Below are positions 16,625 through 23,453 of a DNA stretch of 33,339 nucleotides, in pieces. Numbering within the stretch: position 1 is the first letter of the stretch; each line of letters starts with the position of its first letter. The notes under the pieces were generated by a model. It had not been told where the DNA came from and did not search any database. It worked only from the letters and a program-made list of their open reading frames with translations. This DNA comes from Clostridia bacterium (GTDB taxonomy: Bacteria; Bacillota; Clostridia; Oscillospirales; Butyricicoccaceae): the NCBI GenBank assembly GCA_017408985.1, contig JAFQTO010000022.1, positions 1-33,339 of the forward strand, given 5' to 3'. Both the position numbers and the translations under genes were made by a program.

Positions 16625-17251
16625 TTACTCGCCCAGATATTTAAGTACCACCGCGGCGGCGGGGCTGTCGGGTGTCAGGGTCAGAGTGTTGGTATCGGAT
16701 ACAGTCACATCGTCGCGCAGGTCGGTGAACTCCTCCACCCGTGCGATTTTGTCATAACCGAAGGTGTCGCTTCTGTAGTGCATAGGGATAACTATCTTCG
16801 CGCCAAGCTGACGGGCAATTTGGTCTGCCTGAGAAGCATCTATGGTGTAGTAGCCGCCCACGGGTGTGATAAGCACGTCGGGCGTGCCGATAGCCTGAGC
16901 CTGTTCGTCAGTAAGCAGATGACCCAAATCGCCCAGATGGACGATCTTCATCCCTGCGGCTTTGAGGATGTGTATCAGGTTAGTGCCCCGCTTTGCACCC
17001 TGCGCGTCATCGTGGAAGGTGCTGACCGTCTCTATCTCAAAGGGGCAGGGGATTTCGCAAAGGGGCATACACACCGCCTGAACGTAGCTGTGATCGTGAT
17101 GGCTGTGGCTGCACAGAGTTTTGTGAGCAGTCAGCGACAGAGGGTTGTAGCCGGGGGTGGTGTTGTCATAAGGGTCAAGGGCGATAATATATCCGCCGTG
17201 CTCGACGGTGTAGCAGGCGTGCCCGTGCCAAGTGATCTTGATAGCGTCCAT
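16625..17251 (-). CDS. MBL-fold metal-dependent hydrolase (UlaG-like)
   Basis: A 208-residue cytoplasmic metallo-beta-lactamase-fold protein. The metal motif H-x-H-x-D-H is at residues 49-54 (SHSHHDH), followed by HLGDLGH (metal His/Asp) near residue 115 and a C-terminal IPMHYRSD segment. The N-terminus ITWHGHACYTVEHGGYIIALDPYD is typical of the UlaG/YtkL-like subgroup, whose members act on lactones, nucleotides or N-acyl phospholipids. The substrate cannot be told from sequence. AAGGAGG precedes the ATG by about 8 nt. It is the only gene on this strand here. Confidence 0.88.
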   Translation of the reverse strand: MDAIKITWHGHACYTVEHGGYIIALDPYDNTTPGYNPLSLTAHKTLCSHSHHDHSYVQAVCMPLCEIPCPFEIETVSTFHDDAQGAKRGTNLIHILKAAGMKIVHLGDLGHLLTDEQAQAIGTPDVLITPVGGYYTIDASQADQIARQLGAKIVIPMHYRSDTFGYDKIARVEEFTDLRDDVTVSDTNTLTLTPDSPAAAVVLKYLGE

Positions 17252-17350
17252 AGTACAGCCTCCTTTATTTTTTGATTATATCATTTTTTGTCTGTTTTTT
17301 CCACGGGTAAGGTGCGATTTTTTGATAAAACTAATGCCGAGGTGATAAAA

Positions 17351-17449
17351 ATGGACAAACAGAAGAACCAGCGCCCTCAGGCAGCAAAGAAGCCTGAGAA
17401 CTGCAAGAATCAGAAGCCCTGCAAGGGTGACGACTGCAATGATAAATAA
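17351..17449 (+). CDS. Tiny Lys/Cys-rich protein (32 aa), unrecognised
   Basis: A 32-codon ORF starts with ATG 6 nt after GAGGTG and encodes a very polar, Lys/Gln/Asn-rich peptide with three cysteines (ENCKN, KPCKG, DDCND). There is no hydrophobic segment. Its last 11 nt overlap the start of the next small ORF, suggesting coupled translation. The good ribosome site and overlap support coding, but such a short ORF is hard to prove. The cysteine spacing could bind a metal. Confidence 0.5.
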   Translation: MDKQKNQRPQAAKKPENCKNQKPCKGDDCNDK

Positions 17450-17624
17450 CGATATCCCCAACCCCAAGCGGTTTTCAAGCGGCCTTACGCCCCTGCGGTT
17501 TACCGACGGTATCTACACCGAGATGGACAACGAGCTGGCGAGGGATAATCTTGAAAACGACCTGCCCGCCGCCGACCGCACCACGGTGGTAAACCGTATG
17601 CCGAATATCGGAGACTATATGTGA
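17439..17624 (+). CDS. Small soluble protein (61 aa), unrecognised family
   Basis: A 61-residue ORF whose ATG lies inside the 3' end of the preceding tiny ORF, with AAGGGTG about 10 nt upstream. The sequence is polar and acidic (TEMDNELARDNLENDLP) and has no membrane segment or cysteine. The composition looks like a real protein and not like a shadow frame, since the opposite-strand reading is low-complexity. The pair of overlapping small genes may act together. No family is recognised. Confidence 0.62.
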   Translation: MINNDIPNPKRFSSGLTPLRFTDGIYTEMDNELARDNLENDLPAADRTTVVNRMPNIGDYM

Positions 17625-17682
17625 AGGGGTGCTTCACAATGATATACGCCGTCGGCGTGTGATAAATAAAACCACAAACGCA

Positions 17683-17713
17683 AAAACAGAGCCGAGGTGT
17701 CGGCTCTGTTTTG
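17683..17713. terminator. Bidirectional terminator
   Basis: AAAACAGAGCCGA/TCGGCTCTGTTTT with a 4-nt loop lies between the small plus-strand ORFs and the convergent secreted-protein gene. A/T tracts are present on both sides. Confidence 0.88.
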
Positions 17714-17728
17714 TGCTTTATGATTTGA

Positions 17729-18640
17729 TTATCGGCGTTTATTTTGGGTTTTTCTGTCGATGCCCCAATAGACCAGACAGGCGACGGCGACGGTGACCAC
17801 GGTAGGCAGGATAAACGCGCTCCAGTCGGGACTGTCTGAGGACTGCTCGGTATCGGCGGACACACCACTGCCGCCAAACTGCGTGGAATCGTCGGTGTTA
17901 GTGGCTTCTTCCTGCGCCATTTTTTCAAGTATGCTCAACAGTTCGTCAATATTGTATATCTTTCCGTTTTCTATTCCCAGCAAGTCGGCTCGTGCGGAAA
18001 AAGGAATTCCGTAGATGACTTTATCGGCATAGAAAACTACAACGTCGGTATGGAGCGTGGACAGATTCATTGGCAGGATTACTTCATAGTTTACGTTCAG
18101 CCCGCTTTCTTTGAGTATGTTTGATACAAGTTCCCTGTCAAACAGATAGGTGACATCGCTGAGCTCGTCTTTTGGTGCAAAAACCGTAGATATGGATATA
18201 TCCTTGGGTGAGTATATCAGCAGAGTGGAAAAGACATAATGGTTCTCAGTCTCTGCAACGGGTATTTTCCAGACGTACTGGAGAAAATCGCTGTCGTATT
18301 CGTTGCGAGGCGTATATACTGCATCTCCAACTATAGCTTTAGCGCTGGCCAGGTTATCATAAGCATCATGTGCGCTTGCACCGCGACCTATCGCCATCTT
18401 GACGGCGTTGTCCAGCGAAAAATCTGCGAGAGCCTTTTCTGCATCGACGTTGAGGGAGGTCAGCACTGCCTGCGCCTGATCTTTTATCTCTTTTTCGATA
18501 TCGCTCAGGTCTCCGTTTCTGCCCGGAAGATCGTCATTGAGACTTTTGCTGTAAAACTCAGGCACTTCATCTGCGGCATAAACGGTGACGGCGAGGCAAA
18601 ACGCAAGGAGCAAAACGGTAATTGATCTTAAAAGCTTCAT
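17729..18640 (-). CDS. Secreted, C-terminally membrane-anchored protein, unrecognised
   Basis: A 303-residue protein with a cleavable signal peptide (LLRSITVLLLAFCLAVTVYA, cleavage likely after residue 22). A soluble outer domain of about 240 residues is followed by a Ser/Thr/Asp-rich stalk (about 250-270) and a C-terminal membrane helix (FILPTVVTVAVACLVYWGI) ending in a basic tail. It is a single-pass cell-surface protein. AAGGAAGG precedes the ATG by about 6 nt. No enzyme motif is seen. The gene stands alone, with a terminator after it and the glycine riboswitch region divergent from it. Confidence 0.78.
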   Translation of the reverse strand: MKLLRSITVLLLAFCLAVTVYAADEVPEFYSKSLNDDLPGRNGDLSDIEKEIKDQAQAVLTSLNVDAEKALADFSLDNAVKMAIGRGASAHDAYDNLASAKAIVGDAVYTPRNEYDSDFLQYVWKIPVAETENHYVFSTLLIYSPKDISISTVFAPKDELSDVTYLFDRELVSNILKESGLNVNYEVILPMNLSTLHTDVVVFYADKVIYGIPFSARADLLGIENGKIYNIDELLSILEKMAQEEATNTDDSTQFGGSGVSADTEQSSDSPDWSAFILPTVVTVAVACLVYWGIDRKTQNKRR

Positions 18641-18865
18641 ATTGACCTTCCTTTCTCATAAGATGGCATTGACGGGTTTGTATATCGCTGTTGTACATTT
18701 TGATTATACCATATAGGGGGGGATTGTCAATAATGGTCTTTTTTACCCGTGTTTTGGGGCGGATTTTTGGTCAAAATCAACATTTTTGAAAAATGTGCAA
18801 AAAAACTATTGCATTTTGTCAAATACGCGAGTATAATAAGCCACAATTTAATACTTCTGTGTGAA

Positions 18866-19036
18866 GCATACGGAAAAGTGCCTTAACCGGCTGCCGAAGG
18901 AGTAACACTCTCAGGAGTCCACTATGGATAGAGACCGTATGCAGACAGAACTTTGGAGAAGCCCATTGAATTGGGTGCCGAAGGTGCAAAGCGAAAGGGA
19001 TTTTCGCTAATCTCTCAGGCAAAAGGACAAAGTGCT
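18866..19036 (+). promoter_or_regulatory. Tandem glycine riboswitch (two aptamers)
   Basis: Two glycine aptamers lie side by side. Aptamer 1 is closed by GCATACGG (18866-18873) pairing with CCGTATGC (18935-18942) and contains GCCGAAGGAGTAA followed by CTCTCAGG. Aptamer 2 (about 18950-19036) is closed by ACTTTG/CAAAGT and contains TGGAGAAG, GTGCCGAAGGTGCAAAG and CTCTCAGGCAAAAGGAC. These are the conserved cores of the gcvT-type glycine riboswitch. The downstream gene is an alanine/glycine:cation symporter, a known target class. A terminator hairpin lies between aptamer 2 and that gene, so control by glycine-dependent antitermination is likely. Confidence 0.93.
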
Positions 19037-19099
19037 TTTACTTCTTTTTTGTGCATAGCGCTGGCACGATTACGGGAGTTTTTATTTTGTTTTTTGCTT

Positions 19100-19134
19100 A
19101 AGCCGCACCTTTGGGTGCGGCTTATTTTTATTTT
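19100..19134 (+). terminator. Riboswitch expression-platform terminator
   Basis: AAGCCGCACC/GGTGCGGCTT with loop TTTG is followed by ATTTTTATTTT. The T tract ends right before the AGGAGG ribosome site of the symporter gene. It lies downstream of the second glycine aptamer and is the likely switched terminator. Confidence 0.85.
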
Positions 19135-19150
19135 CAGGAGGATCAGAACA

Positions 19151-20650
19151 ATGAACGCTTTTATGGACAAGGTAGCGGCGGTAAACGACGTTATCAACAC
19201 ATTCGTATGGGTCAAGATAGGTATAATCCTGCTTCTGGGCGCAGGTATCGTTATGACCGTCTGCACAAGATTCTTTCAGGTATCGTTCATAGGACATTGG
19301 TTCAGGCAGACTCTGGGCTCTCTGCTCAAAAAAGACAGCGACGCCACCAAAAAGACCGACAAGAAGTCTATTTCTGCCTTCCAGTCTCTCTGCACCGCAC
19401 TTGCTGCAACCGTCGGTACGGGTAATATCGCAGGCGTGTCGGCGGCTATCGTCATCGGCGGCCCCGGTGCCGTGCTGTGGATGTGGGTGGCTGCATTCTT
19501 CGGTATGATGACCAAGTATTCCGAAATAGTGCTGGGTATGTTCTACCGCCGCAAAAACGCTGACGGCGAGTGGTCGGGCGGCAGTATGTACTTCCTCCGC
19601 GACGGTCTGGGCAAAAAGCGCGGAATGAAGACCGTTTCCGCCGTGCTGGCCGTGCTGTTCGCTCTGTTCGCTATTCTGGCATCCTTCGGTATCGGCAATA
19701 TGGGTCAGGTCAACAAAATAACCCTCAACCTCACGGCGGCATTCTTCAAGAACACGGAAGCTGAGCTGTGGGGCGTGCCCGTGGTCAATCTCGTCATCGG
19801 TGCCGTGCTGATGGTCCTCACCGCTCTTATAGTCATCGGCGGTCTTCAGCGTATCGCATCTTTTGCCGAAAAGGTCGTCCCCGTTATGGCTATTCTGTAC
19901 ATCATCGGCGGCCTTGTTATCGTTGGTATGAATATCAGCGCCGTAGGTGACGTGTTCGTGTCCATCTTCAAGTTCGCATTCGGCATCAAAGCCGTGGCAG
20001 GCGGCGCCGCAGGTGTTGCCATAGCTCAGATCATAACTCAGGGTTGCAAGCGCGGTATGTTCTCCAACGAAGCAGGTCTCGGCTCCTCGGTTATGGTCCA
20101 CGCATCCGCCAACACCAAAGAGCCCGTCAAGCAGGGTATGTGGGGCATCTTTGAAGTGTTCTTTGATACTATCGTCGTCTGCACTATGACCGCTCTGGTG
20201 GTTCTGTGCTCCGGATTTATCGATCTCAGCACCGGCCTGCCCGCCGTTGCCAACCTCAACGACGCAACTTTGGTATCCCGGATCTTCGGTCAGGCTTTCG
20301 GCTTTGTGGGTGAGGCTTTCATAGCTGTCGCAATGCTCCTGTTCGCATTCACCACCGTGGTCGGCTGGTCTCAGTACGGCACAAAAGCCGTTGAGTACCT
20401 GTTCGGCGCTACCGGTGTCAAAGTATACAAGGTCGTGTTCGTCCTGATGATAATGTCCGGTGCGGTTATGACCTCCTCGCTGGCTTGGGATATCTCGGAT
20501 ACCTTCAACGGCCTGATGATGATCCCCAACCTCATCGGCGTTGTAGCTTTGTGTCCGTTGGTTGCAAAGCTGACCAAGAATTATATCGACCGCTGCATCA
20601 AGGGTAAAGACGTTGAGCCCATGCTGAGCTACAACGCCGATAATAAATAA
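19151..20650 (+). CDS. Alanine/glycine:cation symporter (AGCS family)
   Basis: A 499-residue integral membrane protein of the AGCS family, which imports alanine or glycine with Na+ or H+. It contains the family signature ATVGTGNIAGVSAAIVIGGPGAVLWMW near residues 80-105 and about 10-11 hydrophobic helices, and ends with a basic cytoplasmic tail. FSNEAGLGSSVMVHASA is another family hallmark. The ATG at 19151 is preceded by CAGGAGG at about 8 nt; the frame is open further upstream but that part is the riboswitch. Expression is probably controlled by the tandem glycine riboswitch, which points to glycine as the physiological substrate. The last 111 nt and the following 60 nt are duplicated at 20747. 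Confidence 0.95.
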   Translation: MNAFMDKVAAVNDVINTFVWVKIGIILLLGAGIVMTVCTRFFQVSFIGHWFRQTLGSLLKKDSDATKKTDKKSISAFQSLCTALAATVGTGNIAGVSAAIVIGGPGAVLWMWVAAFFGMMTKYSEIVLGMFYRRKNADGEWSGGSMYFLRDGLGKKRGMKTVSAVLAVLFALFAILASFGIGNMGQVNKITLNLTAAFFKNTEAELWGVPVVNLVIGAVLMVLTALIVIGGLQRIASFAEKVVPVMAILYIIGGLVIVGMNISAVGDVFVSIFKFAFGIKAVAGGAAGVAIAQIITQGCKRGMFSNEAGLGSSVMVHASANTKEPVKQGMWGIFEVFFDTIVVCTMTALVVLCSGFIDLSTGLPAVANLNDATLVSRIFGQAFGFVGEAFIAVAMLLFAFTTVVGWSQYGTKAVEYLFGATGVKVYKVVFVLMIMSGAVMTSSLAWDISDTFNGLMMIPNLIGVVALCPLVAKLTKNYIDRCIKGKDVEPMLSYNADNK

Positions 20651-20710
20651 GCGCGGCGAGTGCCGCGCAAGGCGAAGGGCGGATTTATTCCGCCCGTGAG
20701 CACTAATAAA
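20540..20710 (+). repeat. Direct repeat, copy 1 (agcS 3' end plus flank)
   Basis: This 171-bp segment covers the last 37 codons of the symporter, its stop codon and 60 bp downstream, including two hairpins (GCGCGGC/GCCGCGC and GGGCGGA/TCCGCCC). It recurs at 20747-20917 with only about five substitutions. Confidence 0.95.
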
Positions 20711-20746
20711 TTGGGGTCCCCGCAAAGCTGTAGCTTTGTGGGGAGG
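20711..20746. repeat. Palindromic repeat element, copy A
   Basis: Thirty-six bp between the two agcS 3' copies: TTGGGG then CCCCGCAAAGCT pairing with AGCTTTGTGGGG. A related copy in inverted orientation is at 22910-22946, so this is a dispersed palindromic unit of the REP type. Confidence 0.75.
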
Positions 20747-20917
20747 GTTGTAGCGCTGTGTCCTCTGGTTGCAAAGCTGACCAAGAATTATATCGACCGC
20801 TGCATCAAGGGTAAAGACGTTGAGCCTATGCTGAGCTACAACGCCGATAATAAATAAGCGCGGCGAGTGCCGCGCAAGGCGAAGGGCGGATTTATTCCGC
20901 CCGTGAGCACTAATAAA
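20747..20917 (+). pseudogene. Detached second 3' end of an AGCS symporter gene (repeat copy 2)
   Basis: This segment repeats the last 37 codons, stop codon and downstream flank of the intact symporter. In the coding part the encoded tail (VALCPLVAKLTKNYIDRC and onward) is identical, and all substitutions (for example GCT/GCG, TTG/CTG, CCG/CCT, CCC/CCT) are silent. No start codon or N-terminal part belongs to it. It is most simply the remnant of a second, once functional copy whose 5' part was deleted by recombination with the first. Confidence 0.85.
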
Positions 20918-21279
20918 AGGTGTCGCTAACGCGACGGGATAAAAAAGCCTTCTCCTATGCAGGAGAAGGGGGACCGCTTGCGGTGGATGAGGTGGATTTA
21001 ATCAATCCGTCCGCAGGACCTCACTTATTACCTTGCGCTTGCGCCGATACCTTAACGCGCCGCAGGCGTGCATCACTCGCGCAGCGTACATCACGGCGTA
21101 GCTGCATTACTTGTGCGCCGGCACAAACATCACTTTTTTCTCGCCTGTTCCTCTTATTTTTCGCCCTGCCGTTTGCGTTCCCTGACGCAGCGGCAGGGCG
21201 AAAATTTTTTTGTGATCGGAAGCTTTACATTGTGTTCAAAGGGTGTTACCATATAATGTAATAAACGGAGGTGCTGAAA
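20918..21279. other. Repeat-rich intergenic region upstream of the M20 amidohydrolase
   Basis: No gene is supported here. From 20918 to about 21140 there are several short palindromes (GTCGC/GCGAC, CCTTCTCC/GGAGAAGG, ACCGCTTGCGGT) of a kind repeated elsewhere in the window. A large terminator lies at 21157-21211. A TATAAT (21252-21257) with TTGTGT 16 bp upstream could serve as the promoter of the amidohydrolase. Short ORFs here have no ribosome sites and low-complexity products. Confidence 0.7.
21157..21211 (+). terminator. Large intrinsic terminator
   Basis: TTTTTCGCCCTGCCG pairs with CGGCAGGGCGAAAA, and the loop holds a second small stem (TGCGT/ACGCA). A run of seven T follows. It insulates the amidohydrolase from the upstream repeats. 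Confidence 0.88.
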
Positions 21280-22737
21280 ATGGACAAAAAACAGGCACAG
21301 AAATATATCAAAAGCCAAAAAGACGTTATAATCGATATAAACGACCGCGTCTGGGAATACGCCGAGACTGCGTTCACCGAGTTTAAGTCGGCGGAGAAGC
21401 TCTGCTCGGTGCTTGAGAGCGCGGGCTTTGAGGTGGAACGGGGCGTGGGCAAGATAGAGACTGCCTTTACCGCCCGTTTCGGCAGCGGCAAGCCGGTTAT
21501 CGGTCTGCTTGCCGAGTACGATGCGCTGGCAGGTCTTAATCAGAAGGGCGGCAGTGCTCTCAAGGAGCCTACCGCACCCGAAGACGAGGGCAAGCCCGGT
21601 CACGGATGCGGCCACAACTGCTTCGGTGCGGCTGTGGTGGGTGCGGCGCTGGGCGTCAAGGAATACCTGTCTGCACTTCCCGAGGGCAGCGGTACTGTCA
21701 TAGTCTACGGCTGCCCCGGCGAAGAGGGCGGTTCGGGCAAGGCGTTTATGGCCCGTGAGGGCGTGTTTGACGGCTGTGATGCCGCTCTTACCTGGCATCC
21801 CAGCTCGGTGTCTGCCGTGGCAAGCGGCAGCAGTCTTGCCAATTATCAGGTGCTGTACAAGTTCTACGGTGTGTCCTCACACGCCGCCGCCGACCCCGAA
21901 GCAGGCCGCTCGGCGCTGGATGCACTTGAGCTGATGAACACGGGTGTGCAGTATCTCCGCGAGCATATCCCCGATGCGGCGCGCATCCACTACGCCATTA
22001 CCAACACGGGCGGCTTTTCCCCCAACGTGGTGCAGGCACGTGCCGACGTGCTCTACCTTATCCGTTCGCCCAAGTCCGCGCAGGTCAAGGAGCTGTTTGA
22101 GCGTGTCAACAATATCGCCCGCGGTGCGGCGCTGATGACCGACACCCGTGTGGAGATAGATTTTGTCAAAGCCTGCTCGGAGATAGTCAAAAACGAAGTG
22201 CTTGAGCGTGTTCTGTACAGCAATATGGAGCAGGTGCCAATGCCCGAGTTCACGCAGGAAGAAATGGACTTTGCGGGCAAAATGCGTGCCAGCTACGAAA
22301 ATCCCTGGGATCTTCTGGAACACGCCGTTCGCCGTTGCGGCGAAAGCTACCGCGCACAGCTTGAGCCTCTGTACGCACAGGGCAAGAATATCAACGACTT
22401 TTTGCTGCCCTATTACACCAACGACACGGTCAGCGCAGGATCCACAGACGTGGGCGACGTGACCTGGATATGCCCCACCGCCCAGTTTGACTCGGTGACC
22501 ACCGCCGCAGGTACGCCCAACCATTCCTGGCAGTTCGCCTCCTGCAACAAGACAAGCATCGCACACAAAGGCGTACTGTACGCAGCTCAGGTGCTTGCAG
22601 GATCGGTAATTGACCTGCTGGAAAGTCCCGAAACACTGCAAAAAGCCAAAGACGAACACAAAAAACGCACGAACGGTGAGAAGTACCGGTGCCCCATCCC
22701 TGAGGGTGTAAAGCCCAGACCTATAGATAAGCTTTAA
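21280..22737 (+). CDS. M20-family amidohydrolase, AbgB-like (aminobenzoyl-glutamate/aminoacyl hydrolase)
   Basis: A 485-residue M20D peptidase-family protein. Metal motifs are visible: HGCGHNC near residue 107, GCPGEEGGSGK near 148, and TWHP after that; the dimerisation domain (FYGVSSHAAADPEAGRSALDAL) follows. The long C-terminal part with YTNDTVSAGSTDVGDVTW is typical of the AbgB subgroup, which hydrolyses p-aminobenzoyl-glutamate or related amides. CGGAGGTG is 7 nt before the ATG at 21280. It has its own promoter region after a terminator. The exact substrate (peptide, PABA-Glu, N-acyl amino acid) is not certain. Confidence 0.88.
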   Translation: MDKKQAQKYIKSQKDVIIDINDRVWEYAETAFTEFKSAEKLCSVLESAGFEVERGVGKIETAFTARFGSGKPVIGLLAEYDALAGLNQKGGSALKEPTAPEDEGKPGHGCGHNCFGAAVVGAALGVKEYLSALPEGSGTVIVYGCPGEEGGSGKAFMAREGVFDGCDAALTWHPSSVSAVASGSSLANYQVLYKFYGVSSHAAADPEAGRSALDALELMNTGVQYLREHIPDAARIHYAITNTGGFSPNVVQARADVLYLIRSPKSAQVKELFERVNNIARGAALMTDTRVEIDFVKACSEIVKNEVLERVLYSNMEQVPMPEFTQEEMDFAGKMRASYENPWDLLEHAVRRCGESYRAQLEPLYAQGKNINDFLLPYYTNDTVSAGSTDVGDVTWICPTAQFDSVTTAAGTPNHSWQFASCNKTSIAHKGVLYAAQVLAGSVIDLLESPETLQKAKDEHKKRTNGEKYRCPIPEGVKPRPIDKL

Positions 22738-22786
22738 TAGTCTTGGTTTTGCACAGCTTCCGCCCATCTACTGCCTAACTCTCGGG

Positions 22787-22810
22787 TCGCCGTACACACG
22801 GTACTGTCAA
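22787..22810. repeat. Structured repeat core, copy 1
   Basis: Core beginning TCGCCGTACACACGG is identical to copy 2. Outer arms CTAAC...GGGT and ACCC...GTTAG pair around the core with a 4-base internal loop. Confidence 0.8.
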
Positions 22811-22860
22811 CCCTCGCGTTAGTTGTATATGGACGAAATCTGCACAAAACACCTATGGAA

Positions 22861-22891
22861 AAATCGCGTCTTTCGCGTTTCTGGCTCGCAA
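22861..22891. repeat. 31-bp direct repeat, copy 1
   Basis: Begins AAATCGCGTCTTTCGCG and ends CTGGCTCGCAA; matches 23092-23122 with four mismatches. Confidence 0.8.
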
Positions 22892-22909
22892 TCCTTCGCT
22901 TGCCGTATC

Positions 22910-22946
22910 TCCCCACGAAGCAGGCTTCGCGGGGGCCCCGATTTAA
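22910..22946. repeat. Palindromic repeat element, copy B (inverted)
   Basis: The reverse complement, AAATCGGGGCCCCCGCGAAG and onward, aligns with copy A at 20711 over its whole length; mismatches mostly fall in paired positions of the stem. The stem CCCCACGAAGC/GCTTCGCGGGG is retained. Confidence 0.75.
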
Positions 22947-23091
22947 TAGACTGCGGTCGGGCGCAGCCCTTCCTGCGTCTTGCGCGGTACTCACCGCGCC
23001 TCGCTTACGCTTGGTCGACTTCGTCGACTTGGTACTGTCTGCGCTCGCATTGCTTCCATAATACGCGAAACCCCGTTCCTCCAAGCTTTTC

Positions 23092-23122
23092 AAATCGCGT
23101 CTTTCACGATTCTGGCTCACAA
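23092..23122. repeat. 31-bp direct repeat, copy 2
   Basis: Matches 22861-22891 with four substitutions. Confidence 0.8.
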
Positions 23123-23130
23123 CACACCCA

Positions 23131-23154
23131 TCGCCGTACACACGGTACTGTCAA
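23131..23154. repeat. Structured repeat core, copy 2
   Basis: Same 24-bp core as 22787-22810. Here the flanking arms are CACACCCAT and ATGGGTGTG, a perfect 9-bp stem unrelated in sequence to the arms of copy 1. A degenerate partial third copy (GGTACTGTCT..., ATAATACGCGAAA) is at about 23030-23070. Confidence 0.8.
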
Positions 23155-23406
23155 TGGGTGTGCAGCGATCATAATGCGCGAAATCCATCGATTTTCTCCG
23201 AGCTTATTTAATGGCGCAATCCCACGGCTCCCTCCGGGAGGGGGCTCCCGACGTAGTCGGGTGGGGGAGAGTGCGTTATACCTCAATTCGTCGGCTTGCC
23301 GACACCTTCGCTATTAGCTATTCGTTATTAGCTATTAGCTTGTCTTATCAATCCGTCGTCGCAGGCGACACCGCAATTTTGCATTCTGCATTCTTCATTC
23401 TGCATT

Positions 23407-23441
23407 AAAAAAGACAGAGCCATTTTCGGCTCTGTCTTTTT
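23407..23441 (-). terminator. Intrinsic terminator of glnA
   Basis: GACAGAGCC/GGCTCTGTC with A and T runs on both sides, 13 nt beyond the glnA stop codon on the minus strand. Confidence 0.9.
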
Positions 23442-23453
23442 ATATTCCGTTTA

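Larger units (their letters stand above)
22738..23453. other. 0.7-kb non-coding repeat cluster
   Basis: No gene is supported. The region contains two copies of a 24-bp core (22787-22810, 23131-23154) flanked by differing complementary arms, a 31-bp direct repeat (22861-22891, 23092-23122), an inverted copy of the 20711 palindrome (22910-22946), a compound hairpin (GGCTCCCTC/GGGAGG and CCCGAC/GTCGGG) at 23220-23265, and simple TTAGCTATT and CATTCTGCATT runs at 23310-23406. A minus-strand frame of 135 codons (23141 to 22734) crosses it but is built only of these repeats. Confidence 0.8.

Noticed and set aside
19082-20725. Long minus-strand frame (547 codons) opposite the AGCS symporter
   Set aside because: His/Asp/Gly-rich antisense product; the plus-strand symporter has clear family motifs and a riboswitch.
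22734-23141. 135-codon minus-strand ORF
   Set aside because: It consists entirely of the intergenic repeats, with internally repeated SQ-x-RERRD stretches; no ribosome site.
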